From: Pikeienuella piscinae
GTDB taxonomy: Bacteria > Pseudomonadota > Alphaproteobacteria > Rhodobacterales > Rhodobacteraceae
Reading direction: 5' to 3'
Assembly: GCF_011044155.1 (NCBI RefSeq)
Contig: NZ_CP049056.1
Location: 1,550,001-1,614,000, forward strand
Length of the DNA: 64,000 bases
Below the pieces are notes generated by a model, which had not been told where the DNA came from, searched no databases, and saw nothing but the letters and a program-made list of their open reading frames with translations. Below are positions 8,734-17,583 of the stretch, piece by piece. The stretch's first letter is position 1; each line of letters begins with the position of its first letter. Made by a program: the position numbers and the translations under genes.

Positions 8734-9981
8734 TCAGGCAAGCGCTCGCGGGTTTTGCGGCCCGAGGCGCCGCGACCGCCGCGCCCCGAGCCGCGGATGG
8801 AGCCGCCCGGCAAGCGCCCAGCCGAAGACAAGCGCCGCCGCCGTCACCGCGAAGACCCCGGCGAGCGGCGCAACCGTCAGGACCAGCCGCACCGCACCCG
8901 GCGTCAGGATGCCGGAGACGTCGCGATAGCTGGAGTAGATCACCGACATCTCCGTGCGCTCATGCGGGCGCACGGCCATCAGAAACGGCAGCCCGCCGGA
9001 GACATCGAGCAGGATCAGAAAGACCGCGCCCGCCGCCAGCAGCCCGATGGTCGCCATGGGCGCGCCGATGGCCGCGAGCGAAGCGCCGGAAAAGCAGAGC
9101 GCGGAGCCGAAAAACCCGACCCGGACCGCGACCCGGACCGAGCGCCGACGCATCCAGCGGAGCATGAACGGGGTGAGGAAAAGGCAGGCGTTGGTCAGTG
9201 AAACGAAACCGGCGCCGACCTCGCGCGCATAGCCCGCCTCGACCACGAAGATCGGCATGTAGACCACATAAGCCCACCAGCCGACCGAGCGGATCACCGC
9301 GAAAAGCCAACCGGCGACCAGGCGCGGCTGCGCGAAGAAGCGCGGCAGATAGCGAAGTGGGCTCGGCGGACGACGGCGGCGCGCCGCCGAGATCAGCTTG
9401 CCGTCGCCGAGCCGCATCCACCAGAATACGCCGAGCAGCGTCAACGCGGCGGAGGCGGCGACGTAGAACGGCGCCTCCGGCGCCAGCGCCATCAGCCAGA
9501 CCCCGGTGATCGGCCCCAGCGTCCAGGCGAGACCGCTGTAGAAGAGCCGCAACGTCTCCGAAGAACTCAACTCCGCCCGCTCGACATAGTCGAGCACATA
9601 GGCGTTGAAGCAGATGAAGACGCAGACCACCGCTATATTCGTCATGCAAAGCCCGAGCGGCGTCAGGATCGGCCCGCCCTGCGATGCGGTCAGCGCCCCG
9701 CCCGCCATCAGGAGGGCGCCGAGGGTGAAGGTCCAGCGCCGCGAGATCAGCCGCGCCAGCGTCGGCACCGCGAGCGAAGCGAAAAGCGAGGCGACTCCGA
9801 TGAAGAAATAGACCTCTGAGACTCGCTCCGCGTCACCGAGCGCCTGATACATCGCCAGCGGATAGACCGAGATCATCACGCCGCGCGCGGTCGCCTCGAT
9901 CGCCGCGAGAATCGCGAACCCCCTGATTCCCGGCGCCGGCGCATGACGCAGGAACTCGGGTATCCGCCGCTCATGAGCCAC
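8734..9981 (-). CDS. MFS transporter
   Basis: The 415-residue protein has around 12 predicted membrane helices and a central basic loop ([17 protein letters not shown], about 195–212) separating two six-helix halves, as in the major facilitator superfamily. It is not closely similar to the MFS protein at 6960, so this is not a recent duplication. No substrate-specific motif was recognised. The start has no strong Shine-Dalgarno; the conserved helix begins at about residue 18. It sits alone between the DUF188 gene and the Lin0512 pair. Confidence 0.85.
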   Translation of the reverse strand: MAHERRIPEFLRHAPAPGIRGFAILAAIEATARGVMISVYPLAMYQALGDAERVSEVYFFIGVASLFASLAVPTLARLISRRWTFTLGALLMAGGALTASQGGPILTPLGLCMTNIAVVCVFICFNAYVLDYVERAELSSSETLRLFYSGLAWTLGPITGVWLMALAPEAPFYVAASAALTLLGVFWWMRLGDGKLISAARRRRPPSPLRYLPRFFAQPRLVAGWLFAVIRSVGWWAYVVYMPIFVVEAGYAREVGAGFVSLTNACLFLTPFMLRWMRRRSVRVAVRVGFFGSALCFSGASLAAIGAPMATIGLLAAGAVFLILLDVSGGLPFLMAVRPHERTEMSVIYSSYRDVSGILTPGAVRLVLTVAPLAGVFAVTAAALVFGWALAGRLHPRLGARRSRRLGPQNPRALA

Positions 9982-10060
9982 GTCTCACCCTCCACGCTTC
10001 GCCCCGCTATGACAGGCGAGAACGCAGGCGTCTGAGCGCAATGCGACGCGGGCGCCGCTT

Positions 10061-10429
10061 TCAGACGAGGCGCCACCGCCCGTCCGGGATTTCGACGTGG
10101 ACCGCGATAGCCGCGGCGGCGATCACCGCGTCCGATCCGCCGGAAGGGCCGAGTCCGGCGGCGGCGACCCCGCCCTTCACCACGTTCACCTCGACCGCGC
10201 CATAAGGTGGAATCGCGGCGATCGCCGCGCAGTCCACGCTTTCAGGGTCCGGGGCGCCGATGGTGATCTCGATCCGCATCGCGCCCGGATCGAGCGAAAG
10301 CGACCTGAAAAGCGATAGCGAGGAGCGCCGCAAGGCATCCTCGACCGCCCGCCTCGCCGCCTTAGTCTGGTCACCGCCATGAAGATCGGCGCCCGATCCC
10401 AGTTCGAGAATGATCCGCCTTTCGGTCAT
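10061..10429 (-). CDS. Lin0512 family protein (with complete GxGxDxHG motif)
   Basis: The 122-residue product carries GSGADLHG near residues 11–18, matching the conserved GxGxDxHG signature of the uncharacterised Lin0512 family. Shared blocks with its neighbour are TKAARRAVEDAL and GAPDPESVD...PPYGA. Its start overlaps the stop of the gene at 10426 by four bases (ATGA), so the two paralogues are probably translationally coupled. Small size and lack of signal or membrane segments suggest a cytosolic protein. The biochemical function of the family is not known to me. It lies in an apparent operon with a CHASE2 nucleotide cyclase. Confidence 0.85.
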   Translation of the reverse strand: MTERRIILELGSGADLHGGDQTKAARRAVEDALRRSSLSLFRSLSLDPGAMRIEITIGAPDPESVDCAAIAAIPPYGAVEVNVVKGGVAAAGLGPSGGSDAVIAAAAIAVHVEIPDGRWRLV

Positions 10430-10764
10430 GCCTCCTCCATGTCGAATGAGACCGAAACGACGGCGTTGGCGACGATCGTCGCGCCCGAGGCGGTCGCGAC
10501 GCGCAAGCCGCCCTCGACCGCCTCCACGTTACGCGCGCCATATGGCGCGGCGGCGGCGACGGCGGAAAGATCGACCGAAGCCGGGTCCGGGACCCCGACG
10601 CGGATATCGACCAGCATCGCGGACTTCGGAAAGCCGAGCGCGTCCGCCACCGTCAGGCCGTTGCGATGGAGCGCGTCCCCGACCGCGCGCACCGCGGCCT
10701 TTGTGGAATCCTCGCCCCGCAAATCCGTCCCCATGCCGATCTCGATCGCCAGTTGCCGTTTCAT
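10426..10764 (-). CDS. Lin0512 family paralogue with altered motif
   Basis: The 112-residue product is clearly related to the next gene (TKAAVRAVGDAL, GVPDPASVD, APYGARNVEAVEGG). Its motif reads GMGTDLRG, so the family histidine is replaced by arginine. A strong ribosome site (AAGGAGAG) overlaps the TAA stop of the upstream cyclase gene, nine bases before this start, which argues for co-translation. A heteromer with the neighbouring paralogue is a reasonable inference from tandem, coupled genes, but it is not shown by the sequence. Confidence 0.85.
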   Translation of the reverse strand: MKRQLAIEIGMGTDLRGEDSTKAAVRAVGDALHRNGLTVADALGFPKSAMLVDIRVGVPDPASVDLSAVAAAAPYGARNVEAVEGGLRVATASGATIVANAVVSVSFDMEEA

Positions 10765-10773
10765 CCGCTCTCC

Positions 10774-13218
10774 TTACTTCGCCGTCGCGACATAGACTCC
10801 ATCCCAATCATCCGGCGGCGGCGCGACGCGATACTCTCTGATCCGTTCCAGAAACACCTCGATGAGCCCATGAGGCGAAAAAGCGTCGAGCTCATATTCG
10901 CCGGCGCGCCGATAGGCGGCTTCGGCGCGGTCCCAGTCCTTCGCCTTGTAGGCCGCGAGCCCTTCGTCCACCGCCGCCTTCAGCGCCTGGTACTCGGGGG
11001 AGGCGAGTACGTCGGCCTCGCCCGCGACTGTCCATATCGTCTCCGGCTTCGATCGCCCCTTGACCGCCACCTGGTCGATCCGGATCAACGCGAACGTATG
11101 GCCGACGCCTTGCGCCGTGTTGTCGCCGATGCAGTTCCAGAGTCCGTATTGCTTGGTGATGCCTTCGAGGCGGGAGGCGAGATTCACCGCATCGCCGATA
11201 CATGAGTAGTCGAGCCGCGATTTCGACCCCATGGCGCCGACCGCGCACGGCCCGGTGTTGACGCCGATCCCGATATCGATCTCTGGAAAACCGATGGAGG
11301 CGAACTTCTGGTTGATCTCTCGCAACGCCTGACGGAACTGGAAAAGCGCCAGCGTCGCCTGCTCCATATGCATCTCGGATTTCCGCGGCGCGTTCCAGAA
11401 CGCCATGATGCAGTCGCCCATGTATTTGTCGATCGTGCCGCTGTTGCGGATCACCACTTCCGAAAGCGGAGTGAGAAACTCGTTGATGAAGAGGATCGTC
11501 TCCTCCGGCGTCATCTTCTCGGTGATGGTGGAGAATTTCCGCACGTCGCAGAACATGATCGAGAGCGGACGAAGATCGCCGCCGGGCGTCAGATAGCGGT
11601 CCGGATCATCGGCGATCTCCTCGATCACCTCGGGGCTCATGAAATGCGCGAACTGGCTGCGGACGGCGCGCTTGTCGCGGTCAGCCCGAACGTAATTATA
11701 GATGGTCAGCGTCCCCCAAGGGAGAAATACGCCGAGCGCGGGATAGACCGGACCGAGGAGAAACCCCGCAAGATCGAAGGCGAGCCAGCTGGCCGCAACG
11801 ACCGCCGCCGCCCCGAGCACCGCCGCCAGACCGGCCAGCGCCGTGCGGTTGAACGCGAGAAGAAGCGAGGCCACGGCGCCGACCAGCAAGATGAACAGCC
11901 GCTCCACCCCTTCACCCCAATCGGGCTTGGAGATGAACACGGGCTCGGAAAACCGGGCGATGTCCGCCTCCAGTTCGGCGATCTTCGCACGCGCCGCGGC
12001 CTTCTCCTCAGCGGCGAGAGTGGGGAGCGCCGCGACAAGTTCGTCGCGATAGGCGATCCTGTCGGTCTGGAAATATTTCGCGATGATCTGCTCGGCGAGT
12101 TCGGCGTGGACGTTGACCCCCGCCGCCGCCTTCTCGAACGGCGTCGCCACGAGGTCGAGAAGACCCGGCGCGGAGGTGCCGATGAAAACCACCTTGCCGC
12201 CGATCTTCGCCGCCAGCGCCGGGTCCGGCGCGTCCCCGGCCAATATGTCGGCGGCGGATATCACCCGAGACGCGCGTTTCGCGCTGTTTCCGGAATAATA
12301 GATATAGAGTCCGCCATCCGGCTCCACCGGGATTTCCATCGGCCCGACCCGCATCGTCGCGATACCGATGCCGGTCGCGCCGTATTCGCGGCTGGCGTCG
12401 TTGCTCTTCACCAGAATGGAGCCCGCTTGGAAGCCGACCCTGATCGCCTCCAGCGCGAGCGTGGGCACGATCTGCTCTTCGACGCGCGTCAGCAGCGGCA
12501 CCCGACGAATGATATCCGCCCGCTCGTTCCCGAGCGAGAAATTGCCGACTCCGGAGGCGGAATGGCTAAGAAGCGGCAGGTTGACGTTGGCGGAGAGGAA
12601 ATTCGGGATCACCGGGCGCGGATCGGACCCGGAAAAGGAGATGCCGGCCCGCACCGGCGGCCTTCCGCCGTCCGGGTCGTTGTTGAGAACGACGCCGAGC
12701 ACCGTTGGCGTCTCGGCGATCGCAGCGGCGAAAATTGCGTCATTGTCGCGGTGCGCCCTGTCCATGCTGATCTTCGCGCCAGGGTCGTATTTCCGCCAGC
12801 TTTCCAGCACCCGATCGGGCGAGGTGCGATCCGGCTCGGCGAAAACGACGTCATACGCGATCGAAAGCGCGCCAAGCGCCGCCAGCCGCTTCGTCAGCTC
12901 GGCCATTTCGGTCCGCGGCCACGGCCACTGACCGAGCGTCTGAAGCGAGCGAACATCGATATCCACGACCGCGACCGGCACCGACGGGTCGACCTGTCGC
13001 GGCTTCTGTCGCTGGAGCTGATCGAATGCGGCCTCGTTGATCGCGTGGAGTCCGCCCGGATTGAAGACCTGGAGCCCGAGCACCAGCGCCGTCGCGAACA
13101 GTCCGTAAAAGAACGGCCGCCAGCGAAACTCGCTCCGCCGCCGCTTCTCCATCTTCGCGTTGCGGCGCTTCGCCCGCCGCCAGACGCGATAGAGTCGGAT
13201 TGGATTGCGTAACTTCAT
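10774..13218 (-). CDS. CHASE2-domain adenylate/guanylate cyclase
   Basis: The 814-residue membrane protein has, in order, a very basic N-terminus, a first transmembrane helix (about 40–55), and a periplasmic CHASE2 sensor (about 60–400, with VAVVDIDVRSLQTLGQWPWPR and a KVVFIGTSAPGLLD block). A cluster of membrane helices follows (about 450–510), then a class III cyclase domain (about 560–740). Catalytic features are visible: metal aspartates in MFCDVRKFS and MGDCIMAFW, Lys in TIDKYMGD, Asp in RLDYSC, and the N/R pair in DAVNLASRLEG. This pattern favours ATP as substrate. I chose the ATG at 13218; a TTG at 13254 is possible. Co-transcription with both Lin0512 genes is likely. Confidence 0.93.
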   Translation of the reverse strand: MKLRNPIRLYRVWRRAKRRNAKMEKRRRSEFRWRPFFYGLFATALVLGLQVFNPGGLHAINEAAFDQLQRQKPRQVDPSVPVAVVDIDVRSLQTLGQWPWPRTEMAELTKRLAALGALSIAYDVVFAEPDRTSPDRVLESWRKYDPGAKISMDRAHRDNDAIFAAAIAETPTVLGVVLNNDPDGGRPPVRAGISFSGSDPRPVIPNFLSANVNLPLLSHSASGVGNFSLGNERADIIRRVPLLTRVEEQIVPTLALEAIRVGFQAGSILVKSNDASREYGATGIGIATMRVGPMEIPVEPDGGLYIYYSGNSAKRASRVISAADILAGDAPDPALAAKIGGKVVFIGTSAPGLLDLVATPFEKAAAGVNVHAELAEQIIAKYFQTDRIAYRDELVAALPTLAAEEKAAARAKIAELEADIARFSEPVFISKPDWGEGVERLFILLVGAVASLLLAFNRTALAGLAAVLGAAAVVAASWLAFDLAGFLLGPVYPALGVFLPWGTLTIYNYVRADRDKRAVRSQFAHFMSPEVIEEIADDPDRYLTPGGDLRPLSIMFCDVRKFSTITEKMTPEETILFINEFLTPLSEVVIRNSGTIDKYMGDCIMAFWNAPRKSEMHMEQATLALFQFRQALREINQKFASIGFPEIDIGIGVNTGPCAVGAMGSKSRLDYSCIGDAVNLASRLEGITKQYGLWNCIGDNTAQGVGHTFALIRIDQVAVKGRSKPETIWTVAGEADVLASPEYQALKAAVDEGLAAYKAKDWDRAEAAYRRAGEYELDAFSPHGLIEVFLERIREYRVAPPPDDWDGVYVATAK

Positions 13219-13284
13219 ACCGCGTGGGCCCCCGTCAGACGCGATGCGCCGCAATCTAACTTCGGCGCGCCTCAGGCGCCAGCA

Positions 13285-14022
13285 TCAGAGCGGTTTCAAT
13301 TTCCGCGCCCGAAGCCGTTCGAACCCCGGGCGCGCGCGCGCCGCCACCTCAGCGAGATATGGCGCAAGTTTCGGCGTCGAAACGGATGGCGGCGCGAAAC
13401 CGGTGGAGGCGACGACAGCCTTGTACCAATGCGCCGCCCAGACACCGTCGCTCGCGCGGGGGCCGGATGGCCAGGAAAGCATCCGCGCATCGAACGGAAT
13501 GTCGAGCGCGGCGCAAAGCGCGCGCAGCATGCCTTCGGGATTGGCGCGCACATCCTCCGCCTCTATCACCGGCGGCGTCCGGCCGGTCGCGCTCTCGATA
13601 TCGGCGATCACACCGTCCATCTGCGGCGCGCCCAGATCCTCCAGGGTCGGGCGCGGCCGGCCAGCGTCGAAACTGGCCGCCACCCGCTCCGGCGCGCGGA
13701 TCAGGATCGCATGGCGACACGCGGCGAACCAGTCGCGCGGAAAGCCCGGCAGCATGTGATGCGGCATGTGTTTCTGGTACCAGACCGGCGAGCCGCCGGG
13801 AACCGGGCCGAGAAGATTACGCGCCACAACCTCGGGGTCGTACGGCTGCGACGCCAGAACATCCGCCCTCATCGGATGGTCGATACCGCTCTTCGCGAGA
13901 TACGCGGCGTAGAATGGCTCGTCGAGCACCGCGCAATCGGCGCGCGCGCCGAAACTCCGCATCATCGCGGTCGAAAGATTCCGCGGCCCCGACCACATCG
14001 CGATACGGATCGGCACGCTCAT
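13285..14022 (-). CDS. P-loop sulfotransferase-like protein
   Basis: The 245-residue product begins RIAMWSGPRNLSTAMMRSF. This is a PAPS-binding-like loop (the S-G-P-R-N-L-S-T form) of sulfotransferase-family P-loop proteins. HAILIRAPERVAASF near the middle resembles the 3'-phosphate-binding R/S region. No catalytic assignment can be made. It lies 85 bases downstream of the class IV aminotransferase gene on the same strand. I recall plant proteins in which a similar N-terminal domain is fused to a branched-chain-aminotransferase-like domain, so the pairing may be functional. The true acceptor is unknown. Confidence 0.75.
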   Translation of the reverse strand: MSVPIRIAMWSGPRNLSTAMMRSFGARADCAVLDEPFYAAYLAKSGIDHPMRADVLASQPYDPEVVARNLLGPVPGGSPVWYQKHMPHHMLPGFPRDWFAACRHAILIRAPERVAASFDAGRPRPTLEDLGAPQMDGVIADIESATGRTPPVIEAEDVRANPEGMLRALCAALDIPFDARMLSWPSGPRASDGVWAAHWYKAVVASTGFAPPSVSTPKLAPYLAEVAARARPGFERLRARKLKPL

Positions 14023-14106
14023 CGGCCGCCGCCGCAGGCCGAACGGCGGCGGACCGCCGCGCGCGGAACGCGGCGACAGGCGAAACGCCGGACGCGGCGC
14101 CCGCGC

Positions 14107-15042
14107 TCAGTCATCGCGGCCCTCGGAGGCGCGAGTCTGCAGGTCGGCGTAAAGCGCCCGCATCCTGCGCACCATCGGTCCGGGGATCTCCAGCGGCGCA
14201 CCAAGCACCGGGCCAAGCCGCCGCCCGTCCACCTCCCGCACCGGCGAAAGGCCGGCGAATGTCCCTGTCACGAAGGCCTCGTCGGCCGTATAGACATCAT
14301 GTAGCGAGAACGGCTTTTGATGCGCCGCGATCCCGGCCTCGCGCGCGCAGTCGAGAACCGCGCGCCTAGTGACGCCGCTGAGGCAATACATGCCGGTCGA
14401 AGTCCATATCTCACCTTCGCGGACGATGAAGAAATGTGTCGAGTTGCAGGTCGCGACGGCGCCCGAAGGATCGAGCATCAGGGCCTCGTCCGCACCCGCC
14501 TTCGCGGCCTGGATACAGGCCTGGATGCAGTTCAGCTTGGAATGCGAATTCAGCTTCTGATCCTGCGCGTCGGGCGCGGTGCGCCTTACCGTCGAGGTGA
14601 AAAGCGAAAGCCCGCGCTGATCGACCTTCGCGGCCTTGTACTCGGGGATGATGACGACGGTCGGTGGCGTCACGCAGACGCGCGGGTCCTGATAGGGTGT
14701 CGCGCGTATTCCACGGCTGACCATCAGCCGGATATGGACGCCATCCCGCATGTCGTTGGCGTCGAGACAGTCGAAGATGCGCGCGCGCATCTCCGCGGGC
14801 GCGATCATCTTCTCGAAATCCAGCACCCGCGCGCCGCCATAGAGCCGCTCCAGATGCCGGGTCAGGAAGGGGATGCGTCCGGCTTTCAACCGCAGCCCCT
14901 CCCACACCCCGTCGCCGAGCATGAAATTCGAATCGAAGACCGAGACGACCGCCTTCTCGCGTGGAACCATCTCCCCGTTCAGAGAGATCAGCACGTCCGC
15001 GTTGCGCGAATCGGCGTCGTAGGCGTGGGCGCCGTAACTCAT
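14107..15042 (-). CDS. Class IV aminotransferase (branched-chain amino acid aminotransferase-like)
   Basis: The 311-residue PLP enzyme shows the fold-type IV pattern: LNGEMVPREKAVVSVFDSNFMLGDGVWEGLR at the N-terminus, PLP lysine Lys169 in NSHSKLN, and ADEALMLDPSGAVATCNSTHFF with the conserved glutamate. The sequence is close to D-amino-acid/branched-chain transaminases, but substrate specificity is not certain. The ATG at 15042 overlaps the maiA stop by four bases (ATGA), so the two are translationally coupled. Longer in-frame starts only add sequence antisense in character to maiA. The sulfotransferase-like gene follows 85 bases on. Confidence 0.88.
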   Translation of the reverse strand: MSYGAHAYDADSRNADVLISLNGEMVPREKAVVSVFDSNFMLGDGVWEGLRLKAGRIPFLTRHLERLYGGARVLDFEKMIAPAEMRARIFDCLDANDMRDGVHIRLMVSRGIRATPYQDPRVCVTPPTVVIIPEYKAAKVDQRGLSLFTSTVRRTAPDAQDQKLNSHSKLNCIQACIQAAKAGADEALMLDPSGAVATCNSTHFFIVREGEIWTSTGMYCLSGVTRRAVLDCAREAGIAAHQKPFSLHDVYTADEAFVTGTFAGLSPVREVDGRRLGPVLGAPLEIPGPMVRRMRALYADLQTRASEGRDD

Positions 15043-15674
15043 GCCGCCACCCCGACCGCATCGGGATGCGCCGCCTCGAATGCGTTCAGAAGCGCGCAAT
15101 GGCCGTCGATCTCGCGAAGCGTCGGATAGGGAGTGAGATCGACCTTCCAGCGCCGGGCGTTGTAAAGCTGCGGGACAAGGCAGCACTCGGCGAGACCGGG
15201 CGCGTCGCCATGCACAAAGCCGCCGGTCCGGTCTTTCTTCACCATCTCCTCCACCGCCGCGAGCCCCTTCGGAATGAATCGCCGCATCCAATCGCCCATC
15301 GCTTCCACCGCGCCGCCGGTGACGTATCGGGCGACTGAAAGGTTGCAGACCGGATGTATCTCCATCGCGATGGCCGCCGCGATCGCCCGCACCCGCTGAC
15401 GCGCGCGCGGCTCAGCCGGAACCAGCGGGTGTTCCGGTCGCGTTTCGTCGAGATATTCGATGATCGGCAATGACTGCGTGAGGGACAGCCTGTCAATCTC
15501 CAGCGTCGGGACCAGCCCCTGCGGATTGCGCGCCAGATTCGCCGGCCCGGTTTGCTCGCCCTTCAGCAGGTCGACCGGAACCGCGCGATAGGCGATTCCC
15601 TTCAGATTGAGCGCGATGCGGACCCGATAGGCCGCTGATGAACGCCAATAGTCATAGAGAATCACGTCATCCAT
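15039..15674 (-). CDS. maiA: Maleylacetoacetate isomerase (zeta-class GST)
   Basis: MaiA isomerises maleylacetoacetate to fumarylacetoacetate in tyrosine/homogentisate breakdown, using glutathione. The 211-residue product has the zeta-GST signature YDYWRSSAAYRVRIALNLKG, with the double serine of the glutathione site. It also has NPQGLVPTLEID, LTQSLPIIEYLDE and the C-terminal helical domain with MEIHPVCNLSV. The ATG at 15674 has GGGAGGG seven bases upstream and gives the usual family length. The gene overlaps the aminotransferase start. No other tyrosine-catabolism gene is in the window. Confidence 0.93.
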   Translation of the reverse strand: MDDVILYDYWRSSAAYRVRIALNLKGIAYRAVPVDLLKGEQTGPANLARNPQGLVPTLEIDRLSLTQSLPIIEYLDETRPEHPLVPAEPRARQRVRAIAAAIAMEIHPVCNLSVARYVTGGAVEAMGDWMRRFIPKGLAAVEEMVKKDRTGGFVHGDAPGLAECCLVPQLYNARRWKVDLTPYPTLREIDGHCALLNAFEAAHPDAVGVAA

Positions 15675-15818
15675 CGCACCCTCCCGTTTCCCGCGTAGAG
15701 TGCTGATTTCCTCGCCGCGCGGCAAGCCGCAGGTCGGTCTTTTGGCGCCGATGTCGGAAACCGGACGGGCGGGCGGCCGGCGAATGACGATAGTCGCTCC
15801 AGACAGAGGGAGACGCGC

Positions 15819-16775
15819 ATGAAGATCGGATTCATCGGCCTCGGCAATGTCGGCGCGAAGCTTGCCGGATCGCTCGCCCGCAATGGCGTCGATCTCATGG
15901 TCCACGATCTCTCGAAAGAGGCGGCGCGGCCGCTTCACGACGCCGGCGCGACATGGGGTGAAAGCCCGGCTTCAATGGCGGCGGTCTGCGACGCTGTCAT
16001 CACCTGCCTCCCCTCGCCCGCGGCCTCGGCGGCCGTTCTGGAGGGAGCGCACGGGCTCCTGGAAACGCTTGGCCCCGGCAAGATCTGGCTCGAGATGTCG
16101 ACGACCGACACGGCGGAGGTCACCCGGCTCGGCGCGTTGGTGGCGGCGAGAGGCGCGGCGGCGGCGGATTGCCCGGTCTCCGGCGGCTGCCACCGCGCCG
16201 CGACCGGCAACATCGCGATCTTCGCCGGCTGTGAGCGAACTGTGTTCGAGCGCGCCCTGCCGATCCTCACGGTGATGGGCAGGCGCATCCTCCATACCGG
16301 CCCGCTCGGTTCGGCCTCGGTCCTGAAGGTGGTCACGAATTATCTCGCGACGGCGCATCTCATCGCCTGCGCCGAGGCGCTGACGGTGTCGAAGGCGGCG
16401 GGGATGGACCTCGGCGTCGCCTATGAGGCGATCCGCATCTCATCAGGCAATTCATTCGTCCATGAAACCGAGAGCCAGGTGATCCTGAACGGCAGCCGCG
16501 ACATTTCATTCACCATGGATCTGGTGAAAAAGGATATTGGGCTCTTTCAGGCGGTGGCGGACCGGGCCGGCGTCCCCCTGGACCTCAATCCGCGGATAAT
16601 CGAGATCTTCGACGACGGGATCGCGCGATTCGGGCCGCGCGAGTTCAGCCCGAACATCATCCGACGCCTGGAGGAAGCGACCGGATTGTCGATTCTCTCG
16701 CCGGGTTTTCCGTCGGAGATCGCGGATGACGAACCCGAGGAAGCGGGATACGAGGTGAGCGCAAGGAGCGGTTGA
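15819..16775 (+). CDS. NAD(P)-dependent beta-hydroxyacid dehydrogenase
   Basis: The 318-residue product belongs to the 3-hydroxyisobutyrate/tartronate semialdehyde dehydrogenase family. It has the dinucleotide fold GFIGLGNVGAKLAGSLARNG at residues 4–23, the substrate block DCPVSGGCHRAATGNIAIFAGG-like region (about 122–142), and the catalytic lysine in LKVVTNYLA (about 169). The ribosome site GAGGGAGA precedes the ATG. It is followed 15 bases later by a phytanoyl-CoA dioxygenase gene, so the two likely act on the same hydroxy or ether-type substrate; the identity is unknown. The acidic, longer C-terminus beyond about 295 is unusual. It is diverged from the family member at 22149. Confidence 0.88.
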   Translation: MKIGFIGLGNVGAKLAGSLARNGVDLMVHDLSKEAARPLHDAGATWGESPASMAAVCDAVITCLPSPAASAAVLEGAHGLLETLGPGKIWLEMSTTDTAEVTRLGALVAARGAAAADCPVSGGCHRAATGNIAIFAGCERTVFERALPILTVMGRRILHTGPLGSASVLKVVTNYLATAHLIACAEALTVSKAAGMDLGVAYEAIRISSGNSFVHETESQVILNGSRDISFTMDLVKKDIGLFQAVADRAGVPLDLNPRIIEIFDDGIARFGPREFSPNIIRRLEEATGLSILSPGFPSEIADDEPEEAGYEVSARSG

Positions 16776-16790
16776 GATGAGGAGAGTCCG

Positions 16791-17570
16791 ATGACCCCCG
16801 AAGAGATCGAACGGTTCCAGGAGGACGGCGCCATCTGCCTGCGCGGCGTCTTCGCCGACTGGGTGGATGTGATGGCCGCCGGGATCGACAGGAACATGGC
16901 GGAGCCCGGCGAATACGCCTCGGAAAACGCGGTGACGGAAGGGCGGTTCTTCGACGATTACTGCAACTGGACGCGGATTCCCGAGTTCGAGCGCGTGGTG
17001 CGCGAAAGCCCGGCGGCGAAGATCGCGGCCGAGGCGATGAAATCGCGCTCCGCGCAGTTCTTCCACGATCATGTGCTGGTGAAGGAGCCGGGCACCGCCA
17101 AGCCGACGCCCTGGCATCAGGACGCGCCGTATTATTTCGTCGAGGGGCGACAGACCGTCAGCTTCTGGATCCCCATCGATCCCGTGCAGGACGCAACGCT
17201 GCGGCTGATCGCCGGCTCGCACCGCTGGGAAAAGATGGTGCGCCCGGTAAGCTGGGCAGACAACAGCGACTTCTACCGAGGGAAGGAGGAATGGACGCCG
17301 GTCCCTGACCCGGATTCAGACCCCGGCGAGAGCGGTATCCTCGAATGGGCGATGCAGCCGGGCGATTGCGTGATTTTCGATTTCCGCACCGCGCATGGCG
17401 CGCGCGGCAATCCGCACGGAAAGCGCCGGCGGGCGCTCTCCCTGCGCTGGGTCGGCGACGACGCGCGCTATGTCGAGCGGCCAGGCCGGACCTCGCCGCC
17501 CTTTCCGGGGCACGGGATGAAACCCGGCGAGCGGCTCAGGGAAGATTGGTTCCCGGTGATCGCGGCCTGA
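16791..17570 (+). CDS. Phytanoyl-CoA dioxygenase family protein
   Basis: The 259-residue product is a non-heme Fe(II)/2-oxoglutarate-dependent oxygenase of the PhyH family. The metal ligands are visible: H-x-D in TPWHQDAPYY (about residues 104–111) and the distal histidine in FDFRTAHGARGN (about 203), with a downstream arginine in RRALSLRWVGDDAR that would hold 2-oxoglutarate. GAGGAGAG lies just before the ATG. It follows the beta-hydroxyacid dehydrogenase gene by 15 bases, which suggests a two-step hydroxylation/oxidation unit. The substrate is not recognisable from sequence. Confidence 0.9.
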   Translation: MTPEEIERFQEDGAICLRGVFADWVDVMAAGIDRNMAEPGEYASENAVTEGRFFDDYCNWTRIPEFERVVRESPAAKIAAEAMKSRSAQFFHDHVLVKEPGTAKPTPWHQDAPYYFVEGRQTVSFWIPIDPVQDATLRLIAGSHRWEKMVRPVSWADNSDFYRGKEEWTPVPDPDSDPGESGILEWAMQPGDCVIFDFRTAHGARGNPHGKRRRALSLRWVGDDARYVERPGRTSPPFPGHGMKPGERLREDWFPVIAA

Positions 17571-17583
17571 ACGGCGCGGCGCC

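Noticed and set aside
11368-13212. A 614-codon plus-strand frame opposite the CHASE2 cyclase
   Set aside because: It is an Arg/His-rich shadow of a clearly coding minus-strand gene with no motif or ribosome site.
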